Positions 57,719-64,000 of a stretch of DNA of 64,000 bases are shown piece after piece. This stretch comes from Chrysoperla carnea (taxonomy: Eukaryota > Arthropoda > Insecta > Neuroptera > Chrysopidae): the NCBI RefSeq assembly GCF_905475395.1, contig NC_058340.1, forward strand, positions 61,110,181 to 61,174,180. The letters run 5' to 3'. Under the pieces are notes generated by a model. That model made no database searches. It had not been told where the DNA came from and worked only from the letters and a program-made list of their open reading frames with translations. The position numbers and the translations under genes were made by a program. How positions within the stretch are numbered: the first letter of the stretch is position 1; the number at the start of each line of letters is the position of its first letter.

Positions 57719-58678
57719 CAGGCCCGTGCGCAGGAATTACCCAAGGAGAAGTTCAAATTTGTGTTCGCCATGTTAGGTCATAAAGTAAATAAAAACAATA
57801 AATTCTTTTTTCGAGTAAAATAACATTTAGGTCAAAATGTAATATTCAGTTACTATTATTCAATTAGTTAACTCTTTGAGATACAGAAAAAAAACTCGAC
57901 CAAAATCGACCTCTAAATCGCAATGTATATTGAGCGAGGACTAAACCGTTTAGCCGATCTTCAGACATTGTCGATTTAATGTATGTTTTAGGACGACGCA
58001 AAGTTGAAAAGGAGCGTTCATTCGTTGCTGTTGTCACAGGCAAAACTGTCAGAATGTGAAGCATTTGATAGACATTCGGAAACGCATCTTTATTGCAAAT
58101 ATTGAGTGTTTCGAGGCACTCCGCGCGGCAATGTGGTTTTTGCCAAAGTTGAACTTCACCGATCCAAATGTCACGGGAATTATCGTGCAAAATTGAATAC
58201 TCTAGTTCAAAAAATCGAGCAAGAGTTTTCATCAAAATTCACTTTATTGAGAAACAGACAAGCTAAATTTGATAAAATATTGCGATAATTTAAAATTCGA
58301 TCTATAATCTTCTGAATCTGAATAAGTCTGTATATTCGTTGAGTCATATTGATTGCAGATATCGCTCATGGTTTTAAAAATTTTCCTAAACCCTTCTCCA
58401 ACGTTTCCTCTGCTTTCAAACAAAATATGTTTCGCAGCATCAGCCAGTTCGATAGCCTCACCAACATCTAGATTTTCTGTTTGAAGTACTCGACTCAAAG
58501 ACAAAGAAAATGAATGTGCCGAGCTCAAAATATGCATGGATATCTGATTCGTCAGTGGAAATCCGTCTCATGAATGGGCGCATTTACCGGACTATATTGT
58601 TAGTTCAAAATTAATGTGGTCAGATTCTCAATGGGAGGGGTTTTGACCCCTAAAGTCCCTCCCTTGAACACGGACCTG
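57719..58678 (-). mobile_element. hAT transposon, internally deleted, with transposase C-terminus
   Basis: Ends CAGGCCCGTG and (reverse) CAGGTCCGTG, flanked by the perfect 8-bp duplication GTTCTAAT (57711-57718 and 58679-58686). On the minus strand the frame 58235-57864 encodes FPNVYQMLHILTVLPVTTAT, NERSFSTLRRPKTYIKSTMS and EDRLNGLVLA, the hAT C-terminal dimerisation domain of the ZMYM1-like group. An upstream frame (58537-58244: LDVGEAIELADAAKHILFES) is part of the same protein but in another frame. The DNA-binding and catalytic N-terminal parts are missing. Not functional. Confidence 0.9.
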
Positions 58679-59149
58679 GTTCTAATTCACTGGTTTTTTC
58701 TCATCTTGATCTAAAAAACTACGCAAAATTATTATTTTTCTGTAATCAAGATTATGAAGTTAATATTGTAGGTCGTATTAGTTCAATACGAGTATAGAAA
58801 TTTTTCTATCACATTGAAAAGTTTTTTTATTCCATTTTTTGAGTTCAATAAAAATTTAAATGGAAATGAAAACAAAATCAATGATATTTAATGTCATGAC
58901 TGAATTGAATACGCAAGTTTCTGTTGGTCAAGGTAAAAAGTCTGTACAAAATACCTACAATTGTACGTACATAATGATCATAGAAATAATTAAGATTATT
59001 ACCTAGATATATGATTTTCTGTATGCGGGAAAAACAAAACTTGTTAAGTTTTAAGAGTTGTTTAATAGATACAAGTTTAGAATAATTGGATTTTACATTT
59101 TACTAAATAGTCGCAGAAACGAAGCTATGAAGTTCGAAAAATTTGTACA

Positions 59150-59480
59150 GTAAGTCGGATTTGAATGCGGTTTTTGCGCCTGCATCCTAGATTCACACTT
59201 GAAACATAACTGGGAGCACTCTCGATCAAATTACCTTTCAAACAGAAACAAAAATCAAAATCGATTAATATGATAAGGAACTAAGATGCTCCAAAATTAG
59301 ATCTGGATCTACCAACTTTGATTTTTGTTTGTTTGAAGCGAATTTAGAATTTTGTACTAGAAACAACTAGAAAAAAGGCGATGATCTTAAAACGGTTTAG
59401 TAGATTTTCTTGAAACATGGTTAATAACACTCTAGATCAAATGCCACAAACGAATCGATTGCAGACCTGATTTTATGTCG
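59150..59480 (-). repeat. Repeat family D, reverse and rearranged
   Basis: The complement has CGATTTTGATTTTTGTTTCT, GAAAGGTAATTTGATCG and CAAGTGTGAATC. A second partial unit (59330-59470) follows with AAAACGGTTTAGTAG and AACACTCTAGATCAAATG. Confidence 0.55.
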
Positions 59481-59808
59481 GAGGTTTCTTTAAATTTTTA
59501 ATTTAATATTCTTAATATTTTAGCTGTTATTAGTATAAAATAATTTTGTTTTTAAACACGTGGCTAAAAATACAACATGTTATTTTATGACGAAAAGTAA
59601 TAAAACAAATTAAAAAAATTGGTTTGCACAAATGTAAAATTTTTTAAATTACATAAATAATAATCGATTTGATAATAAGTTAACTGGAAATTATAAAAAG
59701 TATGAGAATTTTCATATATCTCAAGTTCAAATTAACATATTTGTTAAATGTATAATTATTATAATTATATAAAGAAAATTCAACAAATATTTTTGTGTAT
59801 TTATAACA

Positions 59809-60469
59809 CTAGCTGATTCCCGCACGCTTCGCTGGTCACACTAACCATTTTGATGTGAATCTATACATATTTTCATTAAGGAAATGTTTAATTTCGATTT
59901 GATATTTATTGTAAATTTTTCAAATTTTAAATAGGAAAATAAAGTGCCAGTCAGTGAATACACAGAATTCCACATCACCCATGAAGTATTGTGTATTGGG
60001 ATGTGTTCCCATTTTTGTAATTAAATAGTATTTTATTTTCAGTAAATATTAAATTATTTAATTTATAAGAGTAATCTATCTTTTTTTTATGAAACAGAAA
60101 TTTTTACAAAATTGACCTATAAGGACTTTATTTTTCATTGTTTATTTTTAACGAATTTTTCTGAAAACAAATCCGTTGTGATAGGAATTCCGTAAAATCC
60201 GTTCTTAGTTGACGTCTATGTCACAAAAGAGGTAAGTATGCGAAATTTGAAGTTAATCGGACCGATAGTTGCGGAGATTTCGTTATGAGTCAGTCAGTGT
60301 TAAATCGCTTATATATTACGTTGGGATAAGAATTCTGAAAATCCGTTCTTAGTGGACGTCTATGTCACGAAAGAGGTAAATATGCGAAATTTGAAGTTAA
60401 TTGGACCGATAGTTTCGGAGATTTCGTGATGAGTCAATGAGTGGTGAATCGCTCCTATATATAGATAGA
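59809..60469 (-). mobile_element. Helitron with internally duplicated 5' region
   Basis: On the minus strand it begins TCTATCTATATATAGGAGCG (after A) and ends GACCAGCGAAGCGTGCGGG, spacer, CTAG (59812-59809) followed by T. About 140 bp near the 5' end occur twice in tandem (60195-60330 and 60337-60465; shared GAACGGATTTT, CATATTTACCTCTTTCGTG, GAAATCTCCG, ACTATCGGTCC). Otherwise no coding capacity. Confidence 0.8.
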
Positions 60470-60592
60470 TATACATATATATTTATTTATTTTTTTAATA
60501 TCATTTATTAACTATTGTTCGCTAAGGTTATCTACGTTGAATTCATGGATATTAATAATTACGTAAGGAATTTACACATGTATGACGTAACA

Positions 60593-60670
60593 CCATTTAG
60601 CTAAGTTGGTATACGTGCTCTACCTGGATAGCGCCAAAAACTGTGATTCAAATCCTGGAGTGAAGTGTAG
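60593..60670 (+). repeat. Decayed tRNA-like sequence
   Basis: TTTAGCTAAGTTGGTATACG (A box like) and GTGATTCAAATCCTGGAG (B box like) at tRNA spacing. Stems do not close. Probable SINE remnant. Just downstream, CAGTGAAACTTGATTATG (60714) after TA resembles a pogo-like terminus and CCTCTATATCTGAG repeats that style, but no second end was found. Confidence 0.4.
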
Positions 60671-61060
60671 GTTATCATTATTATCATCAATACAAGTAAT
60701 ATTATCCAAACTACAGTGAAACTTGATTATGTGGTACCTGGATAAGTGAGAAACCCCCATAAATGGAACTCATTCTGAGGTCCCAACACTTTGGTAATGA
60801 ATTACGAAGCAAACCTCTATATCTGAGTTTCGTTCTTTCGATTTTATCGTTAAAGTTACCTTTATAACTCAGACAGCTAGTGAATTTTATATGCATTAAC
60901 CTCTGTAACTGAAAACTGGGATAACATTCGTTTGTTTGCTTACTTACTCTTATTCTACCCGCAAGTTTCGCACTTAACTAATTTTGAGCCTCAATGACCT
61001 TCATTTTATAGTATTGCTAAAATCTTCAGTTTCAGTTTTGCTCTAAATAATGAAAATATA

Positions 61061-61567
61061 AGGGTGTGTGCATCTTAAATGCGACACACTGTATATACAT
61101 CTTCATTTGAGTAAGAAAATTCGATGGAACTAAGCAACTTCTTTCTGCATGACCTTATCGTAAGTAATTGAACATAATTAGCATACAAGTCCAATATTTT
61201 TTCATCGATCCGACGAACCTGTCGTAGGCGTTTATAATAGGTAGTGGTGTTTTCATAAATAATGTTATAGTTAAAAAAATATACAACTTTTTATAGTGGC
61301 GTAAGTCGGAGATACTGACAAGCTGATATTTTATTTGTTTAATTTAATTTGTATACAGGAGTGTCCACGAATGAAGTTTATAAGAGAACAAAAAGTCATT
61401 CTTTATAAAAATTCCTACTCCCATACATAAATCATCGATCTGACTACAGAGAGTTCAAAAATTTACGAAGATCTCAAGAGAAATTGAATATTTCAACATT
61501 CTTTGTTCCTCGAAAAAAAAATTGCATATTAATTAACAGTGTGTCGCATTTAAGATGAAGACACCCT
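61061..61567. mobile_element. 507-bp MITE with 31-bp inverted termini
   Basis: AGGGTGTGTGCATC at 61061 and AGGGTGTCTTCATC (reverse, from 61567) continue identically through TTAAATGCGACACACTG: 29 of 31 bases match. No coding frame. A target duplication is not clear, so the superfamily is unassigned. Confidence 0.7.
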
Positions 61568-64000
61568 CATTGAAAATTGTGAAAAGTTTATTGAAATTTT
61601 TGAATAAATAACATTATTAAATTATCAATTCATATTATAACTAGTGTGCTATGGAATGTAAAAACTGGACAAATTGATAATTTAATAGTGTTATAAATAT
61701 TCCAATAAACTTTTCATAATTTTTTAGTGTAGACCAATTTCTCATGAAATATTTATTCTAAGCAACTTTTTCTAATAATTCTTTTTCGATATCTTTAACC
61801 ATCTCTGACGCTAGACAAAATATTTAGAATCGATCCTATTTGCCAATTTGTAGAAGGATTAATCTAAAGTTCAGATTACGGTTTAGTATCTTACAACGCA
61901 AATTTTTTTTTAGATTATTTTCGTTTCTTGTTAATTTTTTAATTTGCTGCACTCTGATTAAAAACTCAAATAAAATAAATTGTATCTTTGTTGTCCTTAA
62001 CTTCCGTGGACACACCGTAGGCATTTGTGCTCAAATTTAACAATAGCGAAACATTGCCGGGTCTTCTGGCTTACATATAAATAAATATAAAATGGTTTTA
62101 TTTTTAATGAAAGATTTATGTATCGCAAAAACATGTTCTTTCACTTAAAAATATAGTTTATAAGGTCGATACAAAATTTATGTGTCTTCTCCAACAAAAC
62201 TTTTGTGTTAAAAGATACCGCTTTTTACAAATAAATATTCACTTTAAGCAATTAATATTATATTATGACACCTTTTTGGATTCATTCAAAAATATAACCG
62301 GAAACTATCAAGTAGTTATTTTAATATTACCTACAGGTATCATTTTATTTATCGGCACCAATACATCATCCAAAACAAAAAATTTTGGAAATTCCAATAC
62401 TTATTGATCAAATTCAATTATCGGCAGGAAAAATGTAATAAAATTATTGTACTTAAAACTTTTCAGGTATTTAATAATATTTTTAATTCTTTTGTATTTT
62501 TCATGTAATAAATAGTTAAGGGAATTTTATGCGACAAAAGACCTTCGGTAATAGGTCTAATAAAAAAAATAGTCTCCTATCTAAAATTGAATATTAAATA
62601 TTAAAATTTTTCTGATAGAAAACTTGATGTGTCTAACCCATTAATGGGCAAACGTGGCTTAGAGAAGCCACTCAGAATTCAGTTTCTAACATACGAGTAA
62701 GACAGTGATACCCTAACCAGTGTCAACCAGTAATACGAGTAAGATAGAGAGACAACATTTTTTTCAACCTATCTCATTACTAGTAGAGAAACTGAGTAGG
62801 TAGAAGAGTCGTATACCGGTCTCGCTTCCTCATCTATGAGCAATGCGGGCTTGCATAAAGAGATACACAATGAACTTTATGGCACGCAATAAACTTATAA
62901 CAATGGTGGCTTTGACTTAAAATAACTCTCCCACACCTGGCTCTAACCCGAAAATCGTTAAAAAATGCCGTAGCCAGATTTTTATCTAGCGGTAACATTT
63001 CAATCAATTCTTAAAATATTCTGATTTCACAATCTGGTTAACTTTCAGCGTGGCTAATAAGTTTTTTATATTTTTTTAGAAATAAATAATACGGTTCTTT
63101 TCGTCGCTGTTTTTATCACATTTCAGAGTGTGGCCGGCGTTTTTCAAGGACGTGATGCCAAATTCGATGAAAATAGTCGATAAATGTCACCGTTGTTATT
63201 AAATTCAATTTTCGAATAATTTATTTTGTTTTTGAAGGGATTTTACGAATTAATTGTTCTGAATCTAATGTCTTAATAAACAAAAAGTTTATTGCTCCGA
63301 CTCACAAGGCAAAAGCCACTATTTGTTTTTATTCCCTATTGAATATTAGTAATTATAAAATACTTTTTTTATAAAAAATAAATTGTTCTATATTGAATAT
63401 TATTAATAATTAAAAAATTTTTTTTAATTTGCAATAAATTTTTTCAAATCATATTTTAAATAATTTCCAGTCTGTTAATTACTTTTGTAGTATGCATTTG
63501 TAAGTAATTATAAAAAATAATTGATTTCATGCATCATGTTACACCTATTTAGTTTAATTACGATTATATTAACAGTTAAATGCAGTGATCGCTAGAGGGT
63601 AAATGTGGAGCAATATTAGAAATTAAATATTAACTTTACCAAGATTTCAATAACAATATGTGTACATGTCATTGGAAATTAAATTTCGATTTGGCGTGAT
63701 TAGCTTAGCGTCTTTAGCAAGATTATCTTCCAATAAAAATAGTTTAAAAAATAAAATACTTTATTTTATTTCAAATAATAGACTAGACATAAAGAAACAA
63801 TTTCAGTAGTTGAAACTGAAGCAATGTATATTTTTAGTTATATTTCTATTTTGTAAACACATAAACAGGAAAAAATAATTGTTTAAGATTTAATTTCATA
63901 TAAATCATCCACATTTAATATTTAAATATGCAAAGTTAAAAAAAAAAAAATAAACATTAAAAAACATAATAAATATATTTTGTAATATCATGTACGTCAT
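61568..64000. other. AT-rich end of the window, no gene recognised
   Basis: An imperfect inverted repeat, with TGTGAAAAGTTTATTG and its complement CAATAAACTTTTCATA, spans about 61574-61730. A stretch of higher GC content at 62640-62960 carries AATACGAGTAAGA-type short repeats but no frame or motif. The remainder is unassigned. Confidence 0.5.

Overview
The window is AT-rich (by eye about 70% A+T) nuclear DNA of an insect or close arthropod relative. The evidence is spliced genes with GT-AG introns, a Seh1 orthologue, a Torso-type receptor tyrosine kinase, TTAGG-type repeats at the ends of retroelements, and the usual arthropod mix of Helitrons, hAT, pogo, mariner and tRNA-derived SINE copies. 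The order cannot be fixed from sequence alone.

Layout. 1-3156: no recognisable gene. 3157-4213: two abutting perfect palindromes (311 and 747 bp). 4385-6608 (+): complete five-exon Seh1 (368 aa), a WD40 nucleoporin; its last intron carries a 5'-truncated non-LTR retrotransposon. 6752-7037: a complete short Helitron, inserted exactly between A and T. 8559-18525 (-): twelve exons that join in phase into 800 residues of a receptor tyrosine kinase: Cys-rich N-terminal part, about three fibronectin III domains, one membrane helix, a split kinase and a C-terminal tail. It is most likely Torso, the receptor of prothoracicotropic hormone and Trunk. Its first exon(s), with the signal peptide, were not securely found. 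Seh1 and torso converge tail to tail. From 18.6 to 64 kb I find no complete gene, only one candidate 3'-terminal exon (34636-34871) and a dense, nested set of repeats.

The repeats form several relationships. (1) A non-LTR retrotransposon (copies at 5843, 36168 and 51705) ends in CCTAA repeats instead of poly(A), and one copy has a perfect 14-bp target duplication. (2) A tRNA-headed SINE (29700 and 37736) has the same 3' end, so it is probably mobilised by that LINE. (3) TA-flanked hairpin elements lie at 38139, 47842 and 49102. (4) Two hAT-type elements have 8-bp target duplications; one is built from GTCTTG motifs (15002-15650), the other is an internally deleted copy with transposase remnants (57719-58678). 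(5) A pogo/Tigger-like deletion derivative has TA duplications (25051-25580). (6) Several Helitron ends are present. (7) An unclassified family of about 550 bp has nine copies in both orientations.

Gene-level calls rest on protein similarity recognised by eye and on splice phase; element calls rest on termini and target duplications read directly. No database search was possible.
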